From NCBI RefSeq assembly GCF_900187355.1, contig NZ_LT906451.1:2451001-2515000 (forward strand): 64,000 nucleotides of DNA, in the 5' to 3' direction. A model generated the notes under the pieces. It was not told the DNA's origin and did not search any database. It saw nothing but the letters and a program-made list of their open reading frames with translations. The translations under genes were made by a program, and so were the position numbers. This document shows positions 16,747-25,865 of the stretch, in pieces (the stretch's first letter is position 1; each line of letters starts with the position of its first letter). Origin of the DNA: Legionella lansingensis. Lineage in GTDB: Bacteria; Pseudomonadota; Gammaproteobacteria; Legionellales; Legionellaceae.

Positions 16747-17760
16747 TCAAGACATCACTATAGCAAGCTTGTCTAGCACGTCATCAACCTGGATTAATTT
16801 CATCGCATCTTCCCCATGAACTTTGGTACCCCACGAGTTATCTTTAGATTGATGAAGAATCGTAGCTACTGCTTGCGGGTAACAGTTAACAACAAGGTGC
16901 TTAAACGTATAGGGTCCTGAAATTTCAGGATTGGTAACCGCATGTAATGCCACCACAGGTGTTCCCACTGCTGTCGCCATATGAGATGGCCCTGTATCGG
17001 GACATAGCACAGCTTGAGATTGTTTAATAACAGCCAGTAATTGTTTTGGCTTCGTTTTGCCTACGAGATCATGGCAAGACACTTGTTTGAGTATTTCATC
17101 AGCCAATGTCCTATCAAAAGAGCCAGGTCCACCCGTTAAAACAACTTGAGCTTGCCAACGTTGCTGTGCCTCTTTTATCACAGCAACGTAACGCTCCACA
17201 GACCAAGTTCTTTCTGGCTTACTCGCTGCAGGATTTATAAGTAGAATAGGCCCCTGTGCAGGTAAATGAGCTCTTGCCCACTCACAGTCTGCCTGCGTAA
17301 TGGGTAAATCCCAGTGTAGCTTTAAATCCTGGAAGCCCAAAACTTGAGCGAATTTCAAAAAAGCTTCGAGCGTATGATCGTTTCCTGCTGCGATCGTTTC
17401 TTTAATGAACCACCGATGTCCATCTTTCCCCCGATGTGCATCAAAGCCGATTTTTCGCGATGCGCGAATGAATGGGTATAAAAGATTAGCACGCAAACTT
17501 GCTTGCGCTGCTAGAAGCACATCAAACGACCGTCCCCTTAATTGTTTCTTAAATCGCCAATAGTCAGCCAAATTATTTGGCTTGTTGATAACGATAAAAT
17601 CAATGCCATCCATTCCCTCAACGAGATCATAAGCAGGGCGAGAGATAACCCAGGTAATTGAAGCATTGGGTAAATTGGCTTGCAAAGTGCGAATTAATGG
17701 CACTAGCATCAGCGCATCACCCAATGCTGATAAGCGCACAACACAAATCGATTTAATCAT
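16747..17760 (-). CDS. Glycosyltransferase family 9 protein (heptosyltransferase-like)
   Basis: 337 residues with the GT9 pattern: N-terminal RLSALGDALMLVPLIRTLQ, the region LLINPAASKPERTWSVERY that contacts the sugar nucleotide, and near the C-terminus LCPDTGPSHMATAVGTPVVAL. GT9 enzymes move heptose or another sugar from a nucleotide donor to the lipopolysaccharide core at the inner face of the cytoplasmic membrane. Legionella core oligosaccharide differs from that of enterics, so the exact sugar is not assigned. It overlaps the zinc-ribbon gene by eight bases and lies at the end of the nnr-to-miaA gene train. Confidence 0.85.
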   Translation of the reverse strand: MIKSICVVRLSALGDALMLVPLIRTLQANLPNASITWVISRPAYDLVEGMDGIDFIVINKPNNLADYWRFKKQLRGRSFDVLLAAQASLRANLLYPFIRASRKIGFDAHRGKDGHRWFIKETIAAGNDHTLEAFLKFAQVLGFQDLKLHWDLPITQADCEWARAHLPAQGPILLINPAASKPERTWSVERYVAVIKEAQQRWQAQVVLTGGPGSFDRTLADEILKQVSCHDLVGKTKPKQLLAVIKQSQAVLCPDTGPSHMATAVGTPVVALHAVTNPEISGPYTFKHLVVNCYPQAVATILHQSKDNSWGTKVHGEDAMKLIQVDDVLDKLAIVMS

Positions 17761-17947
17761 TTTTCAGGACAAAGCAGGCGCCACAATAAGGGCAAACTTC
17801 AGTTCCTGTTTTCTCAATAGGTAAATAAACCTTGGGATGGGCATTCCATAATTCCATCTCATTCGTCGGACAACTCAACGGTAAATCACGGTGACGAACA
17901 GTATAATTTTTTTTTGTACTCGCCGGTTTTTTTTTCGCTTTAGACAT
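17753..17947 (-). CDS. Small zinc-ribbon protein (zf-CHCC type)
   Basis: About 64 residues from ATG 17947 (a start at 17968 is also open). A lysine-rich N-terminus is followed by the CHCC zinc-finger pattern: LPLSCP, a histidine in WNAHPKVYLP, then CPYCGACF, giving Cys, His, Cys, Cys ligands. The family includes the C-terminal domain of the mitochondrial complex I subunit NDUFS6; in gammaproteobacteria its role is not known. It sits 29 bases after miaA and overlaps the glycosyltransferase gene. Confidence 0.8.
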   Translation of the reverse strand: MSKAKKKPASTKKNYTVRHRDLPLSCPTNEMELWNAHPKVYLPIEKTGTEVCPYCGACFVLKND

Positions 17948-17976
17948 CGTTGTTCCTCTAAATCTCAAGATTGCTA

Positions 17977-18924
17977 TCAGGAATCCGGAGTCTTATTATC
18001 CAATATTTCATGAAGAAGTGCTATGATTTTGCTTTTAATGTCTACGTAGTCCTCACAATCAAAAAAAACCCCATGTGGCCAGTTCCTAAGCCAAGTCAAC
18101 TGCCTTTTTGCCAGTTGACGTGTGGCCACAATGCCTTTATGGCGTAGCGTGTCATAATCATAATCGCCAGCAAGGTAATTAATAACCTGTCGATAACCAA
18201 CACTACGCATGGATGGGCAAGTCGGCGGTAACTGCCATTTTTGCAATAATTGGGCAACTTCACTAACAAAATCTTTTGCTAACATCTCCTCAAAACGCAA
18301 AGCGATCCGTTGGTGTAGCCAATCCCGGGATTCAGGGAATAAGATAATATTTACAAAACGATATTTAGCCGCTCCTTTTTGCTCAGACCAGAAAAAAGAT
18401 AAAGGCTTACCCGTTAATTGGAATACTTCTAAAGCCCGTTGAACTCGCTGCGTGTCATTGGGATGAATCCGCTCTGCTGATAAGGGGTCAATTTTCTTTA
18501 ATTGCTCATGCAAATAAGACCATCCATGATCTTCAGCCTGCCGCAGAAGCTCCACTCGAATAGCCTCATCAGCTTGCGGTAAAATGGCTAGACCTTGCTG
18601 TAGAGCATTGAAATACATCATCGTCCCACCCACCAATAAAGGAAGGTTACCTCGATCATAAATGGCCTCAATAAGCTCTACTGTATCTTCACAAAATTGA
18701 GCGGCTGAATAACTTTCCGGGGGGTCTAAAATATCAATCAAATGATGATGGGCGACTTTCAATTCCTCAGGACATGGCTTCGCTGTGCCAATATTCATTT
18801 CTTTGTAAATCATGGCTGAATCAACGCTAATGATCTCAAAGGGGAACAATCGCAGTAATTCGCAGGCCAATGCTGTTTTACCTGAAGCTGTTGGCCCCAT
18901 TAAACAAAAAACAGTCTTAGGCAT
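17977..18924 (-). CDS. miaA: tRNA dimethylallyltransferase MiaA
   Basis: 315 residues from ATG 18924 (MPKTVFCLMGPTASGKTAL), the start that places the Walker A motif GPTASGKT near residue 10 as in the family; a longer open frame upstream is only the shadow of mutL. Further family motifs: DSAMIYKEMNIGTAKP, a DXXDP-like HHLIDILDP, GGTMMYFNAL, and CPSMRSVGYRQ. The enzyme transfers a dimethylallyl group to A37 of tRNAs reading UNN codons. The start overlaps the mutL end by eight bases. In many gammaproteobacteria hfq follows miaA; here it does not. Confidence 0.96.
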   Translation of the reverse strand: MPKTVFCLMGPTASGKTALACELLRLFPFEIISVDSAMIYKEMNIGTAKPCPEELKVAHHHLIDILDPPESYSAAQFCEDTVELIEAIYDRGNLPLLVGGTMMYFNALQQGLAILPQADEAIRVELLRQAEDHGWSYLHEQLKKIDPLSAERIHPNDTQRVQRALEVFQLTGKPLSFFWSEQKGAAKYRFVNIILFPESRDWLHQRIALRFEEMLAKDFVSEVAQLLQKWQLPPTCPSMRSVGYRQVINYLAGDYDYDTLRHKGIVATRQLAKRQLTWLRNWPHGVFFDCEDYVDIKSKIIALLHEILDNKTPDS

Positions 18925-20545
18925 TGAACAAATCCCAACAGAGTTTTGTGGACAAATGCTTGCTCCACTTATGCCGCTGAGCATCCGCTTCTTCGCTGTG
19001 CATATAAACAAGCAATGCTTCCTTTTCTTCTTGAGAAGCAAGTTTTGGCTCAAAATTTTGATGTGTAATCAATAACTCCATTAATTCCAAATTCGTCAAG
19101 TTATATTCTTTAAATATAGCAGTTAAGAGTTGTTTAAGGTTCAAATAGGGAACCACGATCGGTAAAGAACGGATTAAAAAGGTATTTTCGCTCATTAAAT
19201 CGATCTCAATCCCAATCTGGTTTAGTTGACTTTCATACCGATGAAAATGATTTGCCTTAGATGGTTCAATACTGTGTGTAACTGGAACCAATAAGGGACG
19301 TCGCACCAAGGGCCATTTTTGCTTCATTAGAATAGACTTTAACCAAGCGTGTTGTAAGGACAAGACATCGATCAAGTACGGTTTTTCATTTATCATCACC
19401 AAAGCAAAAGAGTCATGTAAAGTAATCCATTTTTTGCATATAAGGGTATCCAAATCATTTTTATGATCTTTGATTGAGGATGAAAAACGTGGCTCTCTAA
19501 TTGAAAATCTATCTTCTATCGTTTGTTCTATTATCTTATATGAGTCTATTTGTTCCGGTGCTTGTAATACCCGCTGGATTTGAGAACTCACAAAATCATG
19601 CACTAATCTCGGTTGCTGAAAACGCACCTCATGCTTGGTAGGATGAACATTGACGTCAACGTCTTCTGGGTTAAGGCTTAAGTATAACAAATAGGCTGGA
19701 TAACGACCGGGGTGTAATAAGCCCTCATACGCTTGCTTAACAGCATGGCTAAGCAATTTGTCTTTCACCATCCTCAGATTAATATAAATCCATTGTTTAT
19801 CATTTTGACTCCGTTGGAATTCTCCCCTACCTATCCATCCAAAGAGCCGCATCTTCAGATGCTCTACTTCGATATATGCTGATTGTTCGAGAAAGCTTTT
19901 ACCAAATATCCTGCGAATACGAGCTTGCTTGCTTTGATCGTTATGAGCACCAGGCAAATGTAATAATTTTTTATCATTATGATTCAAGGTTATTGTAATT
20001 TCAGGAGCACTCAGTGCAAAACGTTTCACGACTGTTTCTATTGCTTGTAATTCAAGACGTTCAGTTTTTAAGAATTTTTTTCTAACTGGAGCATTAAAAA
20101 AAAGATCACGAACATCAACCGTAGTTCCTTGAGATCTTGCACAAGGCTGAATGTTTATTGTTTGGCCGTCACTCACTAGTCTCATGGCATCTTGTTGCTC
20201 TGGGGGTTTTGAACTGATAGTCAGACGTGAAACTGAGGCTATACTAGCTAAGGCCTCTCCTCTGAAGCCCATACTTGCGATTGAATATAAATCTTGTAGT
20301 TTGCGGATTTTGCTTGTGGCATGCGGGGCAATAGCGAGTGGCAAATCCTCAGCAATGATGCCTACACCATTGTCACTGACTTTAATTTGATTCACTCCCC
20401 CATGACTGATGTCAATATGAATAATGCTGGCGCCAGCATCGAGTGCATTTTCTAGTAATTCCTTTACTACAGACGCAGGGCGTTCGATCACTTCTCCCGC
20501 AGCAATTTGGTTAGCCACTGCCACTGGTAGTTGCTGGATTCTCAT
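18917..20545 (-). CDS. mutL: DNA mismatch repair protein MutL
   Basis: 542 residues. N-terminal GHKL ATPase with VIERPASVVKELLENALDAG, the DNGVGI loop and GFRGEALASIASVSRL, then the transducer domain (EDVDVNVHPTKHEVRF, residues near 300), a variable linker and a C-terminal dimerisation domain. MutL links MutS at a mismatch to the downstream nick and excision steps. No DQHAAHERxxYE endonuclease motif was seen, so it resembles the nuclease-free type, although the C-terminal region (NFEPKLASQEEKEALLVYMH) is diverged. Overlaps the amidase gene by four bases and miaA by eight. Confidence 0.95.
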   Translation of the reverse strand: MRIQQLPVAVANQIAAGEVIERPASVVKELLENALDAGASIIHIDISHGGVNQIKVSDNGVGIIAEDLPLAIAPHATSKIRKLQDLYSIASMGFRGEALASIASVSRLTISSKPPEQQDAMRLVSDGQTINIQPCARSQGTTVDVRDLFFNAPVRKKFLKTERLELQAIETVVKRFALSAPEITITLNHNDKKLLHLPGAHNDQSKQARIRRIFGKSFLEQSAYIEVEHLKMRLFGWIGRGEFQRSQNDKQWIYINLRMVKDKLLSHAVKQAYEGLLHPGRYPAYLLYLSLNPEDVDVNVHPTKHEVRFQQPRLVHDFVSSQIQRVLQAPEQIDSYKIIEQTIEDRFSIREPRFSSSIKDHKNDLDTLICKKWITLHDSFALVMINEKPYLIDVLSLQHAWLKSILMKQKWPLVRRPLLVPVTHSIEPSKANHFHRYESQLNQIGIEIDLMSENTFLIRSLPIVVPYLNLKQLLTAIFKEYNLTNLELMELLITHQNFEPKLASQEEKEALLVYMHSEEADAQRHKWSKHLSTKLCWDLFNA

Positions 20546-21918
20546 GTGACAGCAGGAATAATCAATCGTTGACCAGCTTTAAGTTGGTCTCCTGACAAAT
20601 GATTGGCTGCCTGGATAGCAGTAACTGAAACATGATACCTGGCTGCAATTTTTGCAAGAGACTCCCCCTTTTGTACCAAATGAATATTACCCCTATCAGG
20701 ACCACTGCCAGCTAATGCTTCAATACGTGTTCCATGAGGAGGATAATCCCAGAAATAACGTTTTAACCCCTCAAAAATAGCCTGGGTTAAACGTATCTGA
20801 TAATTGGGATTGGTTAAATTCCTTTCTTCTCGTGGATTAGAGATAAAGCCTGTTTCGATTAAAATGGAAGGAATATCAGGGGATTTCAATACCATAAATC
20901 GTGCTTGCTCCACTCTCTGATTATGTAAATGGGTGATTCGATTCAAATGACGCAATACGCGCTCTCCCATATGCAAACTGGCGCCTATTGTAGCTGTTTG
21001 AGATAAATCGATTAGCACCGTACGTACTAGGCCACTTTGATCATCCAGTTGTGCTAAATTGACCCCCCCCAATTCAGAATAGTTTTCTTTCTCAGCAAGC
21101 CAACGGGCCGCTTCACTCGTTGCCCCTGATTGTGATAAAGCAAACACGGATGCCCCGCTTGAATGCTGGTTAATAAAAGCATCAGCATGGATAGAGATAA
21201 AAATATCCGCATTATACTTCCTGGCAATATTCAGGCGCTCACGCAATCCGATATAATAATCGCCATTACGCGTCAATACAGCCCTCATCCCGGGTTGCCT
21301 GTCAATAATTTGCTTGAGTCTGCGAGCTATCGCCAGGGTCACATTTTTCTCTGCCGTTCTCCTTGGTCCACTGGCACCAGGATCTTTCCCCCCATGACCA
21401 GGGTCGAGGACCACAATAACATCGCGCAATGCTTTTTGCGGGGCATGCTTTACCACGATTGGATTAGACGCTTTTTTTATGGCCGAACCTTTTATAGTTG
21501 GGTTGATAGCAGCAGGTGTTCTTCTTAACTTATCATTGGCCGTTAGGTCCAAAGAAAAACTGTGTCTTGCCGCGGCTGACTTATGTAATGGCTTGGTTTT
21601 GGTAGTAACGAGCCGATTGACCTCAAAGACCAATCGCAACGTGTGAGGGTTAGGATGTCCACTGCGGATATATTTGATTAACTCCTTACCAAGATTAACA
21701 CGATTTAAGTTAACAGCTAAATCCGTATTTTCGAAATCAATAACAACTCGATTAGGGTTTGTCAACGTAAATACTTTGTGAGCCACTGCACTATCAAGAG
21801 TGAAAAGCACTGTAGGCTGGGCTCCTTGTTGCTTTATGTCTATAGACAGCAATTTTGCGGCCATGGCGATGGAGGAGACTGCCAAAAGTAAACAGAATCC
21901 AAGAATGCGCACACTCAT
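20542..21918 (-). CDS. N-acetylmuramoyl-L-alanine amidase (AmiB/AmiC type) with LysM
   Basis: 458 residues: signal peptide 1-20, AMIN domain at about 25-120 (septal peptidoglycan targeting), Amidase_3 catalytic domain at about 168-390 with the zinc-site segments VVLDPGHGGKDPGA, the ADIFISIHADAF block and a catalytic-glutamate region SILIETGFISNPREE, then one LysM domain at about 410-457 (VQKGESLAKIAARYHVS). It cleaves the stem peptide from N-acetylmuramic acid in the periplasm during cell separation. Start overlaps the tsaE stop by four bases. Confidence 0.94.
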   Translation of the reverse strand: MSVRILGFCLLLAVSSIAMAAKLLSIDIKQQGAQPTVLFTLDSAVAHKVFTLTNPNRVVIDFENTDLAVNLNRVNLGKELIKYIRSGHPNPHTLRLVFEVNRLVTTKTKPLHKSAAARHSFSLDLTANDKLRRTPAAINPTIKGSAIKKASNPIVVKHAPQKALRDVIVVLDPGHGGKDPGASGPRRTAEKNVTLAIARRLKQIIDRQPGMRAVLTRNGDYYIGLRERLNIARKYNADIFISIHADAFINQHSSGASVFALSQSGATSEAARWLAEKENYSELGGVNLAQLDDQSGLVRTVLIDLSQTATIGASLHMGERVLRHLNRITHLHNQRVEQARFMVLKSPDIPSILIETGFISNPREERNLTNPNYQIRLTQAIFEGLKRYFWDYPPHGTRIEALAGSGPDRGNIHLVQKGESLAKIAARYHVSVTAIQAANHLSGDQLKAGQRLIIPAVT

Positions 21919-22382
21919 CTCTCACCTGCAAGGCATGACAAAATTCTTTCTCCAGTGGGACTTAATGCTTTTATTGTTAGCAAACGCCCACTCCCCTTGA
22001 TGGCAAAATTAAAGTTAATATCACTCGCCCTCAAGAAATTCCAAGCCCGCTCTGGCCATTCAATACAACATACGGAATCTTCACGAAAATAATCTCTGAA
22101 ACCAATATACTCCAGCTCTGCCTCATCGTGAATACGATAAAGATCAAAATGATGTATTTGGGCGTTATTACATTGGTAGCTTTCAATAAGAGAAAAAGTG
22201 GGACTTTTCACTGCTGACTCGATTCCTAGAGCTCTTAGCATGGCTCTTATAAAAGTGGTTTTTCCTGTGCCAATTTCCCCACTAAACGTTAAAATCAATG
22301 GAGGAGTTAAGCAGTTGGCCAAGCTAGCAGCTAACAATTCACTGTGAGTCTCATGAGGAAGAATGACATCAAGTTGGCTCAT
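21915..22382 (-). CDS. tsaE: tRNA threonylcarbamoyladenosine biosynthesis ATPase TsaE
   Basis: 155 residues, the family length. Walker A GEIGTGKTTFIRAMLRALG near residues 36-54, then VKSPTFSLIESYQ, HHFDLYRIHDEAELEYIGF and the typical CCIEWPERA. TsaE works with TsaB and TsaD to form t6A37 on tRNAs that read ANN codons. It lies between nnr and the amidase gene with four-base overlaps on both sides, the usual gammaproteobacterial order. Confidence 0.95.
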   Translation of the reverse strand: MSQLDVILPHETHSELLAASLANCLTPPLILTFSGEIGTGKTTFIRAMLRALGIESAVKSPTFSLIESYQCNNAQIHHFDLYRIHDEAELEYIGFRDYFREDSVCCIEWPERAWNFLRASDINFNFAIKGSGRLLTIKALSPTGERILSCLAGER

Positions 22383-23890
22383 TCGCTACTACCTATTGGT
22401 TGATTCACGTGCTGGTGTAAGTAGGGCATTAAATCACTGGCCAAAAGACCGCGCTCTCCCAAAGTTGCTGCTGCTGCATCACCCGCCATGGCATGAATCC
22501 ATACCCCCAATCTGGCTGCCTCGGCAAGAGAGAGTCCTTGAGCGGCTAAACCAGCAATGACTCCACTCAAAACATCTCCCATCCCAGCACTTGCCATACC
22601 CGGATTGCCAGCACTACATAAATAAACCTTCGACTCATCAGAACAGATAATTGTTCCAACTCCCTTAAGAACGACGTTTCCTCCATACTGGTTTTGTAAT
22701 AAGACTGCCGCCTGATAGCGATCTTTTTGAACCTCAGCAGTCGAGCAATGTAACAGCGACGCTGCCTCACCTGGATGCGGTGTCAAAATCCAATTATCAT
22801 CATGCTGATGGTTGTTTGCTAAAATGCGTAGCGCTTGAGCATCAATAACCATGGGCAATTGGGAACTAATTGCCTTAGTAAATAAGGCTTGAGCCCACTC
22901 GTCCTCTCCCAATCCAGGCCCAATAATGCATATCGTGGCACGAGTGATCAAAGAAGACAGCTGTTTAATTTCATCAATACCATAAAGCATGGCTTCAGGC
23001 AAAGAAGGTAAAACATGACTGGCATATTCTGGTCTTGTGGCTATCGTAACAAGCCCTGCTCCTACACGTAATGCAGCTTTTGCTGCCAGACAAACAGAAC
23101 CCGGCATGCCATGGCCACCACCTATGATTAAGACATGCCCAAAATGCCCCTTGTGCGAGTTTTTTGGGCGTTTGGGTAACACCAGTTGCAAACTCTGATC
23201 GAGCAAATAAGCTGCTACCGGAATTGTTGATAAATGATGATCCAACATTAGACTATGACAAACGATTGTCCCGCAATAATCAGGACCATCCAAGGTGAAC
23301 AGACCTAATTTTCGTCCTATAAAAGTAACCGTTGTTGTAGCACGAACGCATACTCCTAAAACACTTCCTGTATCAGCATTCAAACCGGATGGAATATCCA
23401 AAGCGAGTACAGGAATTTGGCTATCATTAATCTGATTGATTGCGGTCGCAATAGGTCCTTTAACATCCCCTTGCAAGCCTATACCTAATAAGGCATCAAT
23501 AACCAAGTCAGTATCACCGTCAATTGGTTCATCAAGGGGTTGGCAATGCACACCTGCAGCTATTGCAGCTAGAGCTGCATGACATGCAGCGGGAGGTAAG
23601 TTTTCTGCTGTTTTATGCTGATTGACAATCACAGAATAGCCTTGCTCATGAGCAAGGCGAGCAAGCACATAACCATCACCAGCATTATTTCCGCTGCCAC
23701 AAAATATCGTCAAATGTTTTGCTTTTGGAAAAAGCTGGGTCAGCGTAAAAAAAGCACCAGAACCTGCACGCTCCATGAGCTCATCTTCTGAAAGACCTAG
23801 ATCGGCAGTTACTAATTGCTCGCATAAGCGAATATGCTCTACCTGGTATAGAGGAATCTTTGCACTTGTCATAGTCTTCATATACTCCAT
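22379..23890 (-). CDS. nnr: Bifunctional NAD(P)HX epimerase/dehydratase Nnr
   Basis: 503 residues; a start at 23872 (MTSAKIPLYQ) is equally possible. The N-terminal YjeF_N epimerase domain (about 1-220) shows FCGSGNNAGDGYVLARLA and LDIPSGLNADTG. The C-terminal ribokinase-like dehydratase domain (about 230-500) shows HVLIIGGGHGMPGSVCLAA, ILTPHPGEAASLL and NPGMASAGMGDVLSGVIAGL. Together they repair hydrated NADH and NADPH. It is the first gene of the train nnr-tsaE-amidase-mutL-miaA. The old name is YjeF. Confidence 0.94.
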   Translation of the reverse strand: MEYMKTMTSAKIPLYQVEHIRLCEQLVTADLGLSEDELMERAGSGAFFTLTQLFPKAKHLTIFCGSGNNAGDGYVLARLAHEQGYSVIVNQHKTAENLPPAACHAALAAIAAGVHCQPLDEPIDGDTDLVIDALLGIGLQGDVKGPIATAINQINDSQIPVLALDIPSGLNADTGSVLGVCVRATTTVTFIGRKLGLFTLDGPDYCGTIVCHSLMLDHHLSTIPVAAYLLDQSLQLVLPKRPKNSHKGHFGHVLIIGGGHGMPGSVCLAAKAALRVGAGLVTIATRPEYASHVLPSLPEAMLYGIDEIKQLSSLITRATICIIGPGLGEDEWAQALFTKAISSQLPMVIDAQALRILANNHQHDDNWILTPHPGEAASLLHCSTAEVQKDRYQAAVLLQNQYGGNVVLKGVGTIICSDESKVYLCSAGNPGMASAGMGDVLSGVIAGLAAQGLSLAEAARLGVWIHAMAGDAAAATLGERGLLASDLMPYLHQHVNQPIGSSE

Positions 23891-23976
23891 TATGCCCTAC
23901 CAAAAACTCTTCTTAGATTCAGACTGATCCTCAGTCATGTTTATAAACTATTTGAAGGGCATCGCGTCATTGAACG

Positions 23977-24378
23977 CTACTCCTTCTTTTTTACCAGAGT
24001 TAAAGCAGGTTTGCGTGCTTTGGAGTCTGTTCCTGTCTTTGCTGGCGGAGGTGGCTCATTGAGGTCCTCACCAAATTCCATGCCTTGCCCATTTTCCTTG
24101 GCATAAATAGCCAAAACCGCCGCAGGGACAATAAAGATTTGCATACTTTCACCAGAGAAACGAGCCGTAAAGATAATTCTGTCATTCTCAAGATGTAAGC
24201 CGCGACACGCTTTAGGAGAAATATTCAATACGATTCGATCGCCTTTGACATATTCTTGCGGGACTTGAACACCAGGATAACTGGCATTTACAAGGATGTA
24301 AGGAGTCAACTCATTATCGACGATCCAATCGTATATCGCACGAATAAGATAAGGCCTGTTAGAAGTCATTTTCATCAT
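23977..24378 (-). CDS. sspB: ClpXP adaptor SspB
   Basis: 133 residues. The N-terminal substrate-binding domain is well conserved (RPYLIRAIYDWIVDNELTPY, then VPQEYVKGDRIVLNISP and FTARFSGESMQIFIPA-type strand), followed by a proline/lysine-rich linker and a short basic tail (PALTLVKKKE) equivalent to the ClpX-binding peptide. SspB delivers ssrA-tagged proteins to ClpXP. The start overlaps the sspA stop by one base, so sspA-sspB form one unit. Confidence 0.93.
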   Translation of the reverse strand: MMKMTSNRPYLIRAIYDWIVDNELTPYILVNASYPGVQVPQEYVKGDRIVLNISPKACRGLHLENDRIIFTARFSGESMQIFIVPAAVLAIYAKENGQGMEFGEDLNEPPPPAKTGTDSKARKPALTLVKKKE

Positions 24379-25004
24379 TAGGCTGCCCTTAATTGCCTCT
24401 CAGCGTCGGTCAGGCTGGTTTGAAAAGAGTCGCGCTTAAACAAACGCTGCATATAGGCATTCAAGCCTTTTACCTTTGCTGGGATGTCTATGCCCAACTG
24501 AGGTAAACGCCATAATAATGGAGCTAAGGCACAATCTAATAAAGAAAACTCATCACTTAAAAAATAAGCTTTGTCAGCAAAGACTGGTTCAAGATTAGTC
24601 AAGCTTTCAAGCAAGTATTGACGTGATTGCTCAACTTCGCGACCTGCTTTAATATTTTGCAATAAATAATACCAATCCTGCTCAATTCGATGCATCATTT
24701 TTCGCGCTTCTGCTCGTGCAACAGGATAAACCGGTAATAACGGCGGATGAGGAAAGCGTTCATCCAAATACTCCATGATAATACGAGCTTCATACAGCAC
24801 TAATTCTCTATCTAGAAGTGTAGGAATAGTTCCATAAGGATTAATAGCAAGCAGATCGCTGGAAACATCACCTTGTTTGGCATGAAGAATTTCGACGTTT
24901 ACCCCTTTTTCAGCCAAAACGATACGAACCTGATGACTATAAATATCATCGTTATCAGAATATAAAGACATAATCGTGCGTTTTGCCACAATAGCCATCA
25001 ACAA
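24378..25004 (-). CDS. sspA: Stringent starvation protein A (SspA)
   Basis: 208 residues at most; MAIVAKRTIMSLYS from 24998 fits the family start best. GST-like fold: thioredoxin-like half with DDIYSHQVRIVLAEKGV and NPYGTIPTLLDRELVLYEARIIMEYLD (residues about 15-80), then a helical C-terminal half. SspA binds RNA polymerase holoenzyme and affects stationary-phase and acid-stress genes; it has no GST activity in E. coli. It is co-transcribed with sspB. Confidence 0.93.
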   Translation of the reverse strand: MLMAIVAKRTIMSLYSDNDDIYSHQVRIVLAEKGVNVEILHAKQGDVSSDLLAINPYGTIPTLLDRELVLYEARIIMEYLDERFPHPPLLPVYPVARAEARKMMHRIEQDWYYLLQNIKAGREVEQSRQYLLESLTNLEPVFADKAYFLSDEFSLLDCALAPLLWRLPQLGIDIPAKVKGLNAYMQRLFKRDSFQTSLTDAERQLRAA

Positions 25005-25118
25005 ACTCCTCGTCAGCTGTTAATCATACTTTTCGGTATGTCAAAGGGGTTTCATTTTATCACAAATTTGCTCAGGGTGATGATAGATATAAGACAATTT
25101 TCTTACTCGTTGTTTTAC

Positions 25119-25865
25119 CTAATGTATTTTTGTCCAGTATACCCTCTTTAACTGATAAGCCACGATAAGGAAAATAAACAAAAATACAAGCACAATAGCT
25201 CCGATATGATAGCGTTCTAATCTTGCTGGTTCAGCCACATAGGTGAGAAAAGTAATCAAATCCTCTAGGGTGCTATCAAATTGTCTTGAATTCATTTCAC
25301 CTTGTTTCACCAGAACAAGATGTGATATTGGTGCTCCTGGTTTCTGACCCTCAGTGACTGCCTCTACTTGGCCTATAAGAGGTTCAAAAATATTTGGCAT
25401 GGCCACATCAGGTACCAATAAATTATTCGTGCCAAAAGGCCTCTTTTTATCTACATAAAAACTTTTCAAGTAGGTGTAAATCCATGAAGGACCACGTTCG
25501 CGGGCCGTTAACGACAGATCGGGTGGCACCACCCCAAACCATTGAATAGCATCTGTTTTAGGCATAGCGATTTGAATAGGGTCGTGGATTTTCCCACTCG
25601 TAAATACGAGATTATTGAATAATAAGTCTTGGTCAATATCACCAGCAAATGTAGTCAACCCTAAGTCTTTTGCCATGCGGTTATAACGCATATAACGCAA
25701 AGAATGGCAGCCCGAGCAGTAATTCATGTATATTTTTGCACCACGCTGCAACTTTGCTGGATCTTGCACATCGATGTGCACAGGGAGCATGGCAACATTG
25801 GTGTCAGCCCATACTAGCGAAGTCAGCATTAATCCCAAAAGACAGTAAAATGGATTTTTATTCAT
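25119..25865 (-). CDS. petC: Cytochrome c1 subunit of the bc1 complex
   Basis: 248 residues from ATG 25865 (signal peptide MNKNPFYCLLGLMLTSLVWA); the longer frame upstream overlaps cytochrome b and is not real. The haem-c attachment site CSGCH is at residues 50-54, followed by SLRYMRYNRM; the distal methionine ligand is probably in DVAMPNIFEP. A C-terminal membrane anchor (IGAIVLVFLFIFLIVAYQL) holds the haem domain in the periplasm. The start overlaps the petB stop by four bases. Confidence 0.95.
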   Translation of the reverse strand: MNKNPFYCLLGLMLTSLVWADTNVAMLPVHIDVQDPAKLQRGAKIYMNYCSGCHSLRYMRYNRMAKDLGLTTFAGDIDQDLLFNNLVFTSGKIHDPIQIAMPKTDAIQWFGVVPPDLSLTARERGPSWIYTYLKSFYVDKKRPFGTNNLLVPDVAMPNIFEPLIGQVEAVTEGQKPGAPISHLVLVKQGEMNSRQFDSTLEDLITFLTYVAEPARLERYHIGAIVLVFLFIFLIVAYQLKRVYWTKIH